Origin: Vulcaniibacterium tengchongense
GTDB taxonomy: Bacteria; Pseudomonadota; Gammaproteobacteria; Xanthomonadales; Xanthomonadaceae
DNA: 64,000 bases
Assembly: GCF_003814555.1 (NCBI RefSeq)
Contig: NZ_RKQN01000003.1
Location: 355,611-419,610, forward strand
Direction of reading: 5' to 3'
Shown: piece by piece, positions 37,701 through 45,018 of the stretch
How the letters are laid out: every line of letters begins with the position of its first letter
Position numbering within the stretch: position 1 is the first letter of the stretch
Program-made: the position numbers and the translations under genes
The notes under the pieces: generated by a model
The model's database searches: none
What the model saw: the letters and a program-made list of their open reading frames with translations, nothing else
Told to the model about the DNA's origin: nothing

Positions 37701-39693
37701 CGCCGCGGTTGTCGAAACGTTCGGCTTCGAGGCCGACACGTGCGGCGCTGAGCGAAGCGCCGCGGTGGTCCGCTTGGCTCACCCCGAGATGGACATCGCC
37801 ATGGGCGGCGATCGTGCCGCCGGCGCCCTGCAAGGTATCCGCCCGTACCGTCAGGCCGCCCATCCCTGCGTGTTCGATACGCCCTTCCTCGTTGGCCAGC
37901 ACACCGCTGCCGAGCGTCAGGCTCGACGCATTGCTGGCCAAGGTGCCGCCGGTGTTGTCGAACGTGCCCGCGACCTTGATGGCCGATGCCGCAGTGCCGC
38001 CCTGGCTCACCGTGCCGCCACGATTGCTGAGCGATTGCGCGTCGACCTGCAGCGCGCCCGCCACCTCCAGCCTGCCGCCATCGTTCGCGATGCGGCCGAC
38101 GGTCAGGCGCGCGTCTCCGGCGACATTGAGCTCGCCGCCGGCGTTGCCGAGGTCGCCCCGCGTCAAGGTCAGTTCGCGCAAACCCAGATGACCGCCGCCA
38201 TTGTCCAGGCCGTTCGCGGTACTCAGCGCCACGCCACCGCCGGCATTGATTCGGCCGCCGTCGTTGTCGAGCGTGCCGGCGATACGTAGCGCACCATCCG
38301 CCAGCGGCTGCGGCAACGGGACCGAGCCGACGCCATTGCCGGGCTGGCCGCCGGAGCCCGCACCGCCGCCATCGCCGGTGCCCCCGCCCGCGCCGGGGCC
38401 CGGATTTCCGCCACTGCCGGGGTTGGGTGTGGGTTCGGCCATGCCGATCCGGCCGCCGTCGCGATTGCTCACAAAGCCGGACCGCAGGGCCAGCGCCTGC
38501 AGCCCGGTCTGCTCGATCGCACCGCCGCCATTGCGAAGCGAGGCCGCGTCGACCTCGATGCGCTGCGCATTGAGCGTGCCGCCGCGGTTGTCCACGTCCG
38601 CCGGGGTGGACACGATCAGTTCCCGCGCGGCGCTCAGCGTGCCCGCGTTGGCCACGCCGCCGCTCGCCGCGATACGCGCATCCTGCTGCGACTGCAGGGC
38701 CCCGGTGTTCTCGAGCCGGCCGTCGACCGTGACCCGCAATTCGCCCGCTTGCGCGCCGATGGTGCCGGCGTTGCGCACGCCCACGCCGTGTTCGGTGCCG
38801 AGCAGCGCGATCTTGCCGGCGTACATGCCGCCCAATGCGCCGACGTCGAGCGCAAACGCGGGTCCCGCGCCGGCCGGGGTCGCCGTCACCTGGGCATGGT
38901 CGCCGCCGACGATGTTCGCGCCCAGGCTGGCCTGCAACTGCTCGGCCCAGATGCCGGCGTTGACCTGCAGCGAGCGCGCGATCAGATCGGTGTAGTCGGC
39001 CTGGGTCGCATCCAGGCCGGCGCCGTCCACCTGGATGGCGCCGCCTTCGACTCGATAGTGGTCGAGCGCGCCGCCGGCGAAGACCGGCTTGCCCGTGGTC
39101 AGCGTCACCCGGCTGGCGTTGAGGAAGCCGCCGCCGTTCACCTGGATGCCGGCGGGATTGGCGATCACCACCGCGGCGCGATCGCCGGCCACCTCGACGT
39201 AGCCGTGCAGGCGGCTCGGATCGGACGAATTGACCTCGTTGAGGATGACCTTGGCCGTACCCCGGGCGAGCCACGGATTGCCCTGCACCCAGCCGCCGAG
39301 CTGGGTCTGCACGTTGCCGCGCGAATTGTTGAGGATCGCGCCCTCGGGACCGACATCGAACTGCGAATAGGTGTTGCGCGACACGCCCGCTGCCGAGGGA
39401 GTGGCGATGTTGACCAGCGGCACGCCGTTGGCCGCGCTCAGCACCGTCGGGCGCTGTTTCCCCGGCGCCTCGGGATCGGCCACGATCCGGCCCTGGACCT
39501 GTTGCGCAAAGATCGGGGTTGCCAGGCCGACCCAGCCCAACGCCAGCCATAGTGCGAAGCTGACCGGGCGGAGGCAGGCCACGGCGGCGCCTTCCGCGTT
39601 CGTTCCCGACCCGCGCGGCGATCGCACCAGCTCCGAAGCGACCTGCAAAACGCCCAAAGCGCGATTGAAGACCAGTCGATAGATGCGGTTCAT
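28747..39693 (-). CDS. cdiA: CdiA / FhaB-type two-partner secretion effector with PoNe nuclease C-terminus
   Basis: A 3648-residue exported exoprotein that would deliver a C-terminal toxin into neighbouring cells. Order: an extended signal peptide (MNRIYRLVFNRALGVLQVAS; cleavage near residue 64), a TPS secretion domain with GNPWLARGTAKVILNEV and IANPAGIQVNGG, and a Gly/Pro-rich linker (about 418-465). Long FHA-1 repeats follow to about 1850. A cysteine-containing middle part (YCSTNCMYF) may be the receptor-binding region. FHA-2 repeats (GIAVAAGRDLTLNTA), a glycine-rich pretoxin region and the boundary YGEQFNRQLHPDE (near 3273) come next. The last 150 residues carry GTNGIDDLYK, YVIVEYKFGSSKLG and QMSDGWI, the PD-(D/E)XK pattern of PoNe DNases. 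The stop overlaps the immunity gene. Confidence 0.93.
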   Translation of the reverse strand: MNRIYRLVFNRALGVLQVASELVRSPRGSGTNAEGAAVACLRPVSFALWLALGWVGLATPIFAQQVQGRIVADPEAPGKQRPTVLSAANGVPLVNIATPSAAGVSRNTYSQFDVGPEGAILNNSRGNVQTQLGGWVQGNPWLARGTAKVILNEVNSSDPSRLHGYVEVAGDRAAVVIANPAGIQVNGGGFLNASRVTLTTGKPVFAGGALDHYRVEGGAIQVDGAGLDATQADYTDLIARSLQVNAGIWAEQLQASLGANIVGGDHAQVTATPAGAGPAFALDVGALGGMYAGKIALLGTEHGVGVRNAGTIGAQAGELRVTVDGRLENTGALQSQQDARIAASGGVANAGTLSAARELIVSTPADVDNRGGTLNAQRIEVDAASLRNGGGAIEQTGLQALALRSGFVSNRDGGRIGMAEPTPNPGSGGNPGPGAGGGTGDGGGAGSGGQPGNGVGSVPLPQPLADGALRIAGTLDNDGGRINAGGGVALSTANGLDNGGGHLGLRELTLTRGDLGNAGGELNVAGDARLTVGRIANDGGRLEVAGALQVDAQSLSNRGGTVSQGGTAASAIKVAGTFDNTGGTLASNASSLTLGSGVLANEEGRIEHAGMGGLTVRADTLQGAGGTIAAHGDVHLGVSQADHRGASLSAARVGLEAERFDNRGGRIVATGPDASTLAVRDTFDNGDRGAIASQGDLSIQASTLANAGGTVQLAGTGTLAIDAAALKGEGGTLASNGALTIVGGTLDLRAGTTFAQKVAIDADTVTTAGGTLTAAGAEALMLRARARLDNTVGRIATNGALQLEAGALANGNGSITAAGAGDTRVAVSGAFDNSRGVLAAAGATTIEAGEITNAAGVLQAAGAAALQVRAHGLLANSDAGTITASGDLTVAAAKLDNIAGTIAHAGDGTLRITASALDGADGSIASNGALALSGGALNLRGGTTSARTIGIDAVDLITAEGVVNAAGTGEMSVRIGRLFDNTAGSVATNGVLRLDANSLSNVDGILSAAGTGASSVVVGGEFDNSRGLLVGSGILDVAAGELINRDTRSAGSDAALKGGIYGEQVNLTAGVLDNAAGRIAAREMLTLSAEAFGNAAGEVAAGSALAIDAVRLNGENGTLATNGTLALAGDRTDLRGGTTSARRILVDTGELITAGGTLTAAGTDALDLRVRGMLDNTAGRIATNGALQLQAGALTNARGSVTAAGNQATTLSVAGALDNTRGTLATAGATTVRAGELVNAEGVLQASSEAPLVVGVDGRLSNQRGTIESNGAIELTARVLGNRDGVVRTQRGIDIAASDELDNAGGTVVAGGDLALKAGTLLNRDTFDASAADPASLRGLFGAKVTLEAGTIDNATGRISAEDSLTLSGTTLRNAGGSIDGRGAVSVTAASFDNAGGELVQRGEAGVLALTVSGALANTADGLIGAEGAANVQAGTLDNRGGTVFARNGLAVSSRGDMRNGDGGLLRSGAGLTLNSGGLFDNSHGAVDATGTATLSADRIANVAGQILAGTAGDASAALSVAAAGAVDNRGGTIGSRGGDLALRAAQVENSGAGTLVAHRDLALDAAAMNNASGTTYATRHLRYETAAGVLDNAGGRFGAGDTAWLNLARIGNGSGGRIQAGTLWLTVPVLDTSGGEIGADRLHAQIATLTGTGRLFGAQWLNLAFSGDFVHQDGLRLESNGSLGLTVSGTFTNQGTLQSASELVINAANLVNHGTINASNAAGTGVNRITVGGAIDNRVGASIEGDAVALAARDVSNTGDIVGDTVRIEADTLTNGRDLGSALATRDYGEGFIGAAELLELNIGQSLRNLDAEIFSAGDLSVAGRNGGRLGELRNVSGRIQAEGDAYVAADRIENARRVLEYTWGALTPEQQAALTLSSYGSDAETYGAAFSKLFGRYCSTNCMYFNLEYVEKITPTEGIFVTRASKESVLAAGSDLSLNTASLLNRYSAIAAGRNLTINGEAGGEATPGVNNVSLSGQQSWQVTGEYYLDYQACNAPSGVTCEFEPKSAGGTMHFGAVTRTTYPVEGRATVTAGGALTIVTDGDVGNAIVRAADGLSGVNSGSLGGPGNTGLGVSTRRQAGTTGGVGTVGGRQVDVAQASRLALHDKVNGAGNPANAAPQTVGTPDRPLPGLVPPDNGMFDLVADPNAPFLVKTAPRFVKGEAAGSDLLLSTLGYSETAAHKRLGDAYYEQRLVLEQILALTGRRSLSGHGDGFAQYRALMDNAAAVAGRLGLALGAPLTNTQIGALDQDIVWLVEQEVAGQKVLVPVVYLSRATAERLRAEGALIAGDTVDVQSGATVRNDGTIASDRGTWLSADALINDGAIRGGGRVDLATRGDTINRGKLVGGTVAIDAGGDVINAPTFDGLAWRGGTIAADSVLQVSAGRDVINQGTLSSGGHAIVQAGRDFVQNASVAQAPVGHLTAGGSAVVTAGRDLVLDRSAVTAGGHVALDAGRDARFTASEVGAGGGIAVTAGRDIVSDTVTETVTSTTQTYRRQGKKRTWTTTTVTDETVTGSTFQAGGDIAMVAGQDITLTAAAVRSDEGGIAVAAGRDLTLNTAQETDHLVEDSVSKKKNTFSKTTTRSHSEVTDSYAIGTTLSGERVDLSAGNDLRLQAAMVAGDHGVTLAAGHDIRIETGVNTHTESHSSTKKKSGLFSGGGVGVTVGTQRITQTADITEVSNTGSLIGSSDGRVDIVAGNDVTITGSDVLSKAGIGISGENVTIQAAENTVSVLETQKFKQSGLNVSLKGGAVDVATSVAHSVQRGAEVEDDRLKALYAAQAGQTLFSNNAAGLNALQNIGTQANQGIADAANGTRGGNAGLSLRIGLGASSSSSRMEYEASTAQGSRIASEGEVAIVARSGDLSVIGSRVEGDNVALAAAQDLILKSATETTEQRERNKASSGAIGVTVGSEAGIGVYVSASTAKGQGQGSGTTHAETTVQAGNTLTLISGRDTTLEGAQALGERVIADVGRNLSLISQQDTNDYRRKDQAGGIDAAVGTGGGQVSGYYNQQKIDSTYTRVREQTGIQAGAGGFDIRVGGHTELVGAAIASTADPSRNRLDTGSLSVGDLQNEVSYQASSVGGGFGSGGSAGNALSNGIGAGLNLAVGQSGDASSTTRSGISAGTIEIRDGDTAALASLDRSVTQLQQDGLQAIFDERKVQERLEMGQVAGQVGMRTAGDLADKMGWEEGSKEKAILHGLVGAGIAALGGGEALQGLTGAAANQLATKALQDYLVHDAKIDPDSPEGKTLMELASVAIGTAFGGGSGAATALYGEQFNRQLHPDEAAWINAHAAEFATQQGISVEEATQKLLVQAAISVDKGWRDALGPGDAAAQAFLDGAPVSVRGWGTMFSAEWKDYTNSSLFADVLLADRDAYKQVAGALAGSGATLGHMYSISEGWGRRAQAWGTNEDALQIFEMFSGDIGFAFGVGRKVVNGDTEGAAADVLTALALARAGTAAAPMLDKAADAVGAVLSKSLDEVAMSALLRSGGAHAADGKPLLNLAELTKDQKRVAGELFGENAIRTWLPDANKIGRAQSAGTNGIDDLYKVNRPDVDYVIVEYKFGSSKLGTSADGPQMSDGWILGSNRLLNAVRSDKVAQDIADAIRAGRVERWVVHTDPSGRVSVGMLDESGKFIPQPKSKLFGGDR
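29846..31199. repeat. 1.35-kb direct repeat, expressed copy inside cdiA
   Basis: Encodes the FHA-2 end and pretoxin part of CdiA up to the boundary motif. Near-identical in order and sequence to 22071-23423; it gives a long homologous template for exchanging the toxin-encoding 3' end. Confidence 0.92.
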
Positions 39694-39777
39694 GGCTGTC
39701 GATCCTTGTTGTCCGATTCGGCCGCTGCCGCCGAATTCCGTCGTTCGAGCAAAACCTCCGTCCCCAGGACGAAGCGG

Positions 39778-41496
39778 TCAGTACGTCCAGTTCAGGCTGA
39801 AACCGTAGGCGGTGTACGCGGCGGGGAAGCCGGCCGGCTTGGCGATCGGCGCACCCACGAACGCGTCCCAGAACAGGCCTTGCCAACCGCCGCGCAGGCC
39901 GACGACGGCGCCGGCCAGGTGGTCGCCACGCTGCCATCGCGCCGAGGGGCCGCCGATGCGGCCGTAGTCCGCACCCAAGTACAGTTCCTGGCCGCCGCCC
40001 AGCGTCAGGCCGAGGTCGTTGCGGACCAGCCAGCCGCGTTCGCCGCTCAGGGAGACTTCGCCGTCGAAACCGCGCACGGTATAACGCCCGCCGATCGCGA
40101 ACCGGTCCTGCGGCACCAAGGGCGTGCGGTGCCACTGCGCGCGCCACGCCCCCGTGTAGCGCAGGCGCTGCCGTCCGAGTTGGAACGGCACCGCGATCTG
40201 GGCATCGGCGATAATCGCTTTCATCCGCGACGTGCCTTCGCCCAAGGGCTCTTCCGGCGCCGACAGCGCATCGAACGCGCCCGTGCCGCGGCGGTACGCG
40301 GCGCTCGCGTCCAGCGTCGCCCTGCCGAAGAATTGCTTGTGGGTGAAACCGAGCTCCCAGCCCGCCATCCGGCGGCGCTGCACCTCGACCTCGGTGTCAT
40401 CGATGTAGTTGTCCGATTCGCGCCACCAGCCGCGACCGTAGGCGCCGAACTTCACCGTCGCATTGCGGAACAGCAGCCGCGACAGGCGCAGTTCGGCGTT
40501 CTTGCTCGAGCCGCTGTAGACGTAGGTCTCGAACGGGCCCGCCACGGCCTGGCGGTAGTCGTAGCCGCCGGCGGTCGCGCCCAGCAGCCAGTAGCCGAAC
40601 GGGACGTCGTAGTGCGCGGTCCAGCTCGACGAGCCCTTCTTGCCGCCGTTGAACACGGAGTGGCCGACGTTGACGTAGAACAGGTCGTTCCACATCCACC
40701 CGTTGTCCAGCGACAGCGTCGCGCCGGCCTGCAGCTTGCCCGTCGCTTCGCTGCCGGCGTCGTCCAGGCTCAGGTTCAACCGGAACGGCGAACGCTGCTG
40801 CCAGGCGAGCAGCAGGTCGCTTTCGCCCGGCTTGGCCCGATCGCCGTCGGCGGGCACGATCTGGATGTCGGCGGCCACCGTCGGGATGCGCTGGAAATTC
40901 TCCAGGGCCTGCTCGATGTCGCGAAGGTTGAGCAGGTCGCCGGGCCGGGCCGGAACCGCGTTCCACCATGTGGCGCGCGAATCGGTACCTTCCACGAACC
41001 GGATCGCGCGCAGCCGCCCGGGCACCACGGTCAACGTCAGCGTGCCGCTCTTGAGGTCCTGCGGCGGCGCCAGCACGCGCGTGGTCACGTAGCCGCGCGC
41101 GACGATCGCGTTCTGCACGCGCTTCATCGCGATGTTGATGCCGCCCGTGCCGAGGCAGCGCCCCGTCGCGGGGTCGCCTTCCGGATCGGCGGCCTTCAGC
41201 GCCCAGCAGAAGCGCGCGGCATCCTCGCCGTCCAGCTCGATCCGCCGGATCGGGAAGCAGGGCGATTCTTCCGCAGGCAAACGTTCGAAGCCGGCCTTCG
41301 GCCCCTGCTCCAGACGCACGTCGGGACGCGTTTCCTGCCGCTCGCGCAGGGCCCGCTCACGCTCCTGCTGGCGCAGCAGCTCTTGCGTCGCTGGGTCGGG
41401 AGCCTGCGCGCCCGCCGATGCGAGCGGTCCCAACAAACCGAAGAACAACCCCCATCCTGGCCGCCGACGCGGCGCCTTCCCCTTTCCCGAGGCCAC
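39778..41496 (-). CDS. cdiB: CdiB / FhaC-type outer-membrane transporter (ShlB family)
   Basis: The 572-residue outer-membrane partner that exports CdiA. After an N-terminal signal (LFFGLLGPLASAGAQA) comes a periplasmic ShlB-type plug and POTRA region. This has CFPIRRIELDGEDAARFCWA, GRCLGTGGINIAMKRVQNAI and the POTRA-2 segment GTLTLTVVPGRLRAIRF. The 16-stranded barrel includes FAIGGRYTVRGFDGEVSLSG, the conserved VRGF-type L6 motif, and ends in an aromatic strand FSLNWTY. It starts with a GTG preceded by AGGAG at about nine bases, and lies 84 bp before cdiA in the usual cdiBA order. Confidence 0.93.
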   Translation of the reverse strand: MASGKGKAPRRRPGWGLFFGLLGPLASAGAQAPDPATQELLRQQERERALRERQETRPDVRLEQGPKAGFERLPAEESPCFPIRRIELDGEDAARFCWALKAADPEGDPATGRCLGTGGINIAMKRVQNAIVARGYVTTRVLAPPQDLKSGTLTLTVVPGRLRAIRFVEGTDSRATWWNAVPARPGDLLNLRDIEQALENFQRIPTVAADIQIVPADGDRAKPGESDLLLAWQQRSPFRLNLSLDDAGSEATGKLQAGATLSLDNGWMWNDLFYVNVGHSVFNGGKKGSSSWTAHYDVPFGYWLLGATAGGYDYRQAVAGPFETYVYSGSSKNAELRLSRLLFRNATVKFGAYGRGWWRESDNYIDDTEVEVQRRRMAGWELGFTHKQFFGRATLDASAAYRRGTGAFDALSAPEEPLGEGTSRMKAIIADAQIAVPFQLGRQRLRYTGAWRAQWHRTPLVPQDRFAIGGRYTVRGFDGEVSLSGERGWLVRNDLGLTLGGGQELYLGADYGRIGGPSARWQRGDHLAGAVVGLRGGWQGLFWDAFVGAPIAKPAGFPAAYTAYGFSLNWTY

Positions 41497-41706
41497 TCCG
41501 AACCACTCCTGATTTCCCCCTGTAGAGCCCGGCTGCCGACGCGACTCGCGCGGTGCGGCTGGGCATGCGAAGCATAGATCAGGAGCTCGGCCTCGGCGCG
41601 GCCGCGACGTGCGCGCGCGGTAGGAAAAATCCGCACCCGCGTGTAGGAGGAATCCGACACGGGCGCCTCGACGGCCGCGCCATCGGCGGAGCCGCCCGGG
41701 TGTGCT

Positions 41707-42963
41707 TCAGCCGAAGCGCTCGATCCGGAACGGCGCCGGGTCGATCGCCGGCGCGCGGCCGGTGACCAGGTCGGCGATCAGCTGGCCGGTGGCCGCGCTC
41801 ATGCTCACGCCCATCATGCCGTGGCCGGTGGCGAGCCAGACCCGTTCGCTGCCGGGCGCGGGGCCGATGATCGGCACGTCGTCGCAGCTCATCGGCCGCC
41901 AGCCGAACCATTCCTCCTGCTTGTGCGCGCCGACCGGCTCGTGCAGGTATTCGGCGGCGCCGCGCTCGAGCGCGTCGAGGCGGCGGCGGTTGAGGCGGTC
42001 GTCGAAGCCGCTGAATTCCATCGTGCTGCCCAGGCGGTAGCCGCTGGCCCAGGCGGTCACGCACACCGAGCGGTCGCGCAGCACCAGCGGCCGCCTCGGC
42101 ACCCGCTTGGGCGCGGTGTAGGTGATCGAGTAGCCCTTGCCGGGCTGGATCGCGCGCTTCAGCGCCGGCGCGCCGATCGCCCCGGCCAGCCGCGCCGACC
42201 AGGCGCCGAGCGCGAGCACCGCATCGCGCGCCTGCAGCGGGCCTTGCGCGGTGTCGATGCGCACGCCGTCGCGCTGCGGGGCGATGCCGGCGAGCGCGCG
42301 ATGCTCGTCGATGGCGCCGCCGCGCTCGCGCACCACCCGCGCCAGTTCGGCGACGTAGCGGTCCGGGCGCAACACCGCGTCGCCGTCGAAGCAGATCGCG
42401 CCCGCCACGCCGGGCTTCAGCGCCGGTTCCCTCGCCTCGTAGCGCGGGCCGTCGACCACCTCGACCGACACGCCGACGCTGCGCAGGAACTCGACCTCGC
42501 CCTGGCCGTGCTCGAACTCGCGCGGGTCGCGGTAGACGTAGTCCTCGCCGGAGGGCGCGAACTCGCACTCCAGGCCGTAGTCGCGCACCCAGTCGGCCAG
42601 GCGCTGGCGCGAGTCGTTGAGGATGGCCGACTTGGCCAGCGCGCTGCGGCGCCAGTCGCGCAGGTTGCAGCGCAGGGCGAAGCGCAGCAGCCAGCTCCAC
42701 AGGCGCGGGTCGAAACGCGGCGCCACGTACAACGGCGCGTCGGGCGTCAGCATCCAGCGCAGCGCCTGCAGCACCACGCCGGGCGCGGCCAGCGGCGGCG
42801 CGTGGCTGGGCGTGATCGTGCCGCAGTTACCGTGCGAACTGCCGCCGCCGACACGGCCGGCGTCGATCACGCGCACGCCGCGCCCGCTCTCGAGCAGGGC
42901 CAGGGCGCAGGCGAGGCCAATCACGCCCGCGCCCACGATCACCACGTCTTCGCGTCGTTCCAT
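41707..42963 (-). CDS. FAD-dependent D-amino-acid dehydrogenase-like oxidoreductase
   Basis: A 418-residue DAO-superfamily flavoenzyme, close to DadA (oxidative deamination of D-amino acids, electrons to the respiratory chain). The FAD motif VVIVGAGVIGLACALALLES opens the protein. The substrate domain has GGGSSHGNCGTITPSHAPPL, and the C-terminus contains EEWFGWRPMSCDDVPIIG and VWLATGHGMMGVSMSAATG, typical of this family. The ATG at 42963 is 16 bp after the DUF418 gene, so co-transcription is possible. Related proteins include hydroxyproline epimerase-linked oxidases, so substrate is not certain. Confidence 0.85.
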   Translation of the reverse strand: MERREDVVIVGAGVIGLACALALLESGRGVRVIDAGRVGGGSSHGNCGTITPSHAPPLAAPGVVLQALRWMLTPDAPLYVAPRFDPRLWSWLLRFALRCNLRDWRRSALAKSAILNDSRQRLADWVRDYGLECEFAPSGEDYVYRDPREFEHGQGEVEFLRSVGVSVEVVDGPRYEAREPALKPGVAGAICFDGDAVLRPDRYVAELARVVRERGGAIDEHRALAGIAPQRDGVRIDTAQGPLQARDAVLALGAWSARLAGAIGAPALKRAIQPGKGYSITYTAPKRVPRRPLVLRDRSVCVTAWASGYRLGSTMEFSGFDDRLNRRRLDALERGAAEYLHEPVGAHKQEEWFGWRPMSCDDVPIIGPAPGSERVWLATGHGMMGVSMSAATGQLIADLVTGRAPAIDPAPFRIERFG

Positions 42964-42979
42964 GGGCGCAAGTGTACGG

Positions 42980-44227
42980 TCAGCGCGCCGCGGCGCGGCG
43001 CATGGGCGGCAACGCGCCGTAGGTGAAGCCGCGCCACAGCCATTCCACCGGGCCATAGCGGAAGCGCGCCAGCCAGGCGCGGCTGGCCGCGACCTGCAGC
43101 GCGAACACCGCGGCCACGCCGGCCACCTGCCAGGCGCGGCCGACCTCGCCCCACAGGCCGAGGCCGTGGCCGTAGAAGAGCCAGGTACCGAGCAGCGATT
43201 GCAGCAGGTAGTTGCTCAGCGCCATGCGTCCGGCCGGCGCCAGCGCACGCAGCCAACGCGCGCCGCGCTGCAGCGCCAGCATCGCCATGGCCAGGTAGGC
43301 CAGCGCCATCGCCGGCGCGGCGGCCATGTGCAGGGTCGAGGCCAGCAGCGCCCGGGCATCGGGGCGGCCGCCGGTCTGCGGGCTGGGGTCGAGCGCGAAG
43401 CTGGCGAGCGTGACCGCCAACCCCAGCGGTCCGCCGATCCACAGCAGGCGGCGGAACAGGCGCGCGTGCGCGGCCGGATCCCGGATCGCGCCGCTGCGCA
43501 CGAACCAGGCGCCGATCAGGAACATGCCCAGCACCATCGGCAGCAGGGCCAGGTTGAGCCAGAACATCTGCAGGAAGTAGCGCAGCCGCATCGCCGTGGC
43601 CTCGGCGTAGCCGCCATGGCGATAGGCCTCGATCTCGGCCTGGCGCAGCGCGGCCTCGCCCGCCTCGGCGGCCGGGTCCGCCGGCACCGCGCCCAGCGCG
43701 CCCAAGGCTCCGACCGCCAGCGCGCCGAGCACGCCGAGCGCGATCACCGCGCCGTACAGCGACGCGCCGGCCGGCCACAGCGCCGAGTCCGGCAGCCGCC
43801 GCAACGACAGCAGCAGCAACGCCGCCAGCGCGTAGTTGACCAGGATGTCGCCGGACCAGACCAGCAGCGCATGCGCCAGGCCGATCGCCAACAGCGCGAC
43901 GCTGCGGCGCAGGTACAGCGGCGCGAACGCGGCTCCGCGCGCCTCGGCCCGGGCCAGCATCGCGGCGAAGCCCATGCCGAACAGCAGCGAGAACAGCGTC
44001 CAGAACTTGCTGCGCACGAACACGTAGACGAACGCGTCCGCGACCCGGTCCGGCCAGGCCTGGCCCGGCGCGATGCCCTCTTCCATGCCGACCAGCGGAG
44101 CGCCGAACTGCTCGACGTTCATCAGGAAGATGCCGAGCAGCGCCAAGCCGCGCAGCGCGTCCAGCGCCTCGATGCGCTCGTGCTCGGCGGTCGGCGCCGG
44201 CAACGGCGCAGGCGTAGTAGCGATCAT
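42980..44227 (-). CDS. DUF418 multi-spanning membrane protein (YeiB-like)
   Basis: A 415-residue inner-membrane protein with about ten hydrophobic segments. The N-terminus RIEALDALRGLALLGIFLMN is the family signature, shared with acyltransferase-like membrane proteins. The C-terminal DUF418 domain contains APAGRMALSNYLLQSLLGTW and RYGPVEWLWRGFTYG. No substrate is known for the family. It is followed within 16 bp by the D-amino-acid dehydrogenase-like gene on the same strand. Confidence 0.88.
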   Translation of the reverse strand: MIATTPAPLPAPTAEHERIEALDALRGLALLGIFLMNVEQFGAPLVGMEEGIAPGQAWPDRVADAFVYVFVRSKFWTLFSLLFGMGFAAMLARAEARGAAFAPLYLRRSVALLAIGLAHALLVWSGDILVNYALAALLLLSLRRLPDSALWPAGASLYGAVIALGVLGALAVGALGALGAVPADPAAEAGEAALRQAEIEAYRHGGYAEATAMRLRYFLQMFWLNLALLPMVLGMFLIGAWFVRSGAIRDPAAHARLFRRLLWIGGPLGLAVTLASFALDPSPQTGGRPDARALLASTLHMAAAPAMALAYLAMAMLALQRGARWLRALAPAGRMALSNYLLQSLLGTWLFYGHGLGLWGEVGRAWQVAGVAAVFALQVAASRAWLARFRYGPVEWLWRGFTYGALPPMRRAAAR

Positions 44228-44313
44228 CGCGTCCCCCTCTGCGAAGGACGCAATCTACCGCACGGCGCCGCCCGCCGGCGCGGGCCCGCGCCGCGGGCGC
44301 TTGGCGCAGGGCC

Positions 44314-44709
44314 TTACTTCCTGCTCGGCGAGCCGATCGACCAGCGATGGCCGAACGGGTCCCGCAGCTGGCCGTAACGGTCGCCCCAGAACTGGTCCTC
44401 CAGCGCCATCGCGATCTCGGCGCCGGCCTCGACGGCGCGGTTCCACCAGGCGTCGGCATCGTCGACGGCCAGATGCAGGGTCACCGCGGCGGGCGCCGCC
44501 GTCGGCGCGCCGTACTCGGGGAAGGCGTCGGACAGCATCAGGTCGTGGCCGTTGACGCGCAGGTGCGCGTGCATCAGCCGCTTGCCGTCCTCGGCCGGCA
44601 TCCGCGCCAGTTCCTCGGCGCCGAACGCGGCCTTGTAGAAGTCGATCGCGCGGGCGGCGCCATCGACGGTGAGATAGGGGATCAGGGCATCGCGCGATTT
44701 CGTGTTCAT
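44314..44709 (-). CDS. VOC-family (glyoxalase/PhnB-like) protein
   Basis: The 131-residue product is a single vicinal-oxygen-chelate fold of the PhnB-like type, whose members include resistance proteins and unknown metal enzymes. It begins MNTKSRDALIPYLTVDGAAR and has AIDFYKAAFGAEELARM. It also contains HAHLRVNGHDLMLSDAFPEY, LHLAVDDADAWWNRAVEAGA and the ending DQFWGDRYGQLRDPFGHRWS. The ending EDQFWGDRYG is common to PhnB-like proteins. It lies 86 bp below the DUF418 gene on the same strand; no clear partner. Confidence 0.85.
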   Translation of the reverse strand: MNTKSRDALIPYLTVDGAARAIDFYKAAFGAEELARMPAEDGKRLMHAHLRVNGHDLMLSDAFPEYGAPTAAPAAVTLHLAVDDADAWWNRAVEAGAEIAMALEDQFWGDRYGQLRDPFGHRWSIGSPSRK

Positions 44710-45018
44710 GCGGATCTCCCGTGGTGGGGAAACGGATGGTCGCGAAACGGCCGTGGCGGACGCTGCGGCGGCAGGCATTCGCCGGAGGCCGCCCCTCGCC
44801 TGCTGGCCAGGGGAGGCGCCAGTACGCCGGGACGGCCCGCGCCTGGCAAGCGCGCGGGCCGGAAATCCGACGAGCGGGCGCGCTCCGCCCTGCCCCGCAG
44901 GCACGAAGGGGCCCGCTGCGTGAGCGGAGGGTCGGCGGCGACGGGCAACGGGGAGAAGCCCGCTGCCGGCGCTTCCCCCGGCCGCTCTCCCCCGTGGCGG
45001 GGACCGCCGCGGCGCGGC
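44710..45018. other. Intergenic stretch without a supported gene (309 bp)
   Basis: Between the VOC gene and slyD, both on the minus strand. The open frames on either strand are arginine- and alanine-rich noise with no ribosome site. Several short GC-rich inverted sequences occur but none forms a clear terminator. It should contain the VOC gene promoter. Confidence 0.4.

Noticed and set aside
36245-40147. A 1300-codon minus-strand frame overlapping cdiA and cdiB
   Set aside because: Out of frame with cdiA and cdiB and rich in Arg; both known genes occupy the region in other frames.
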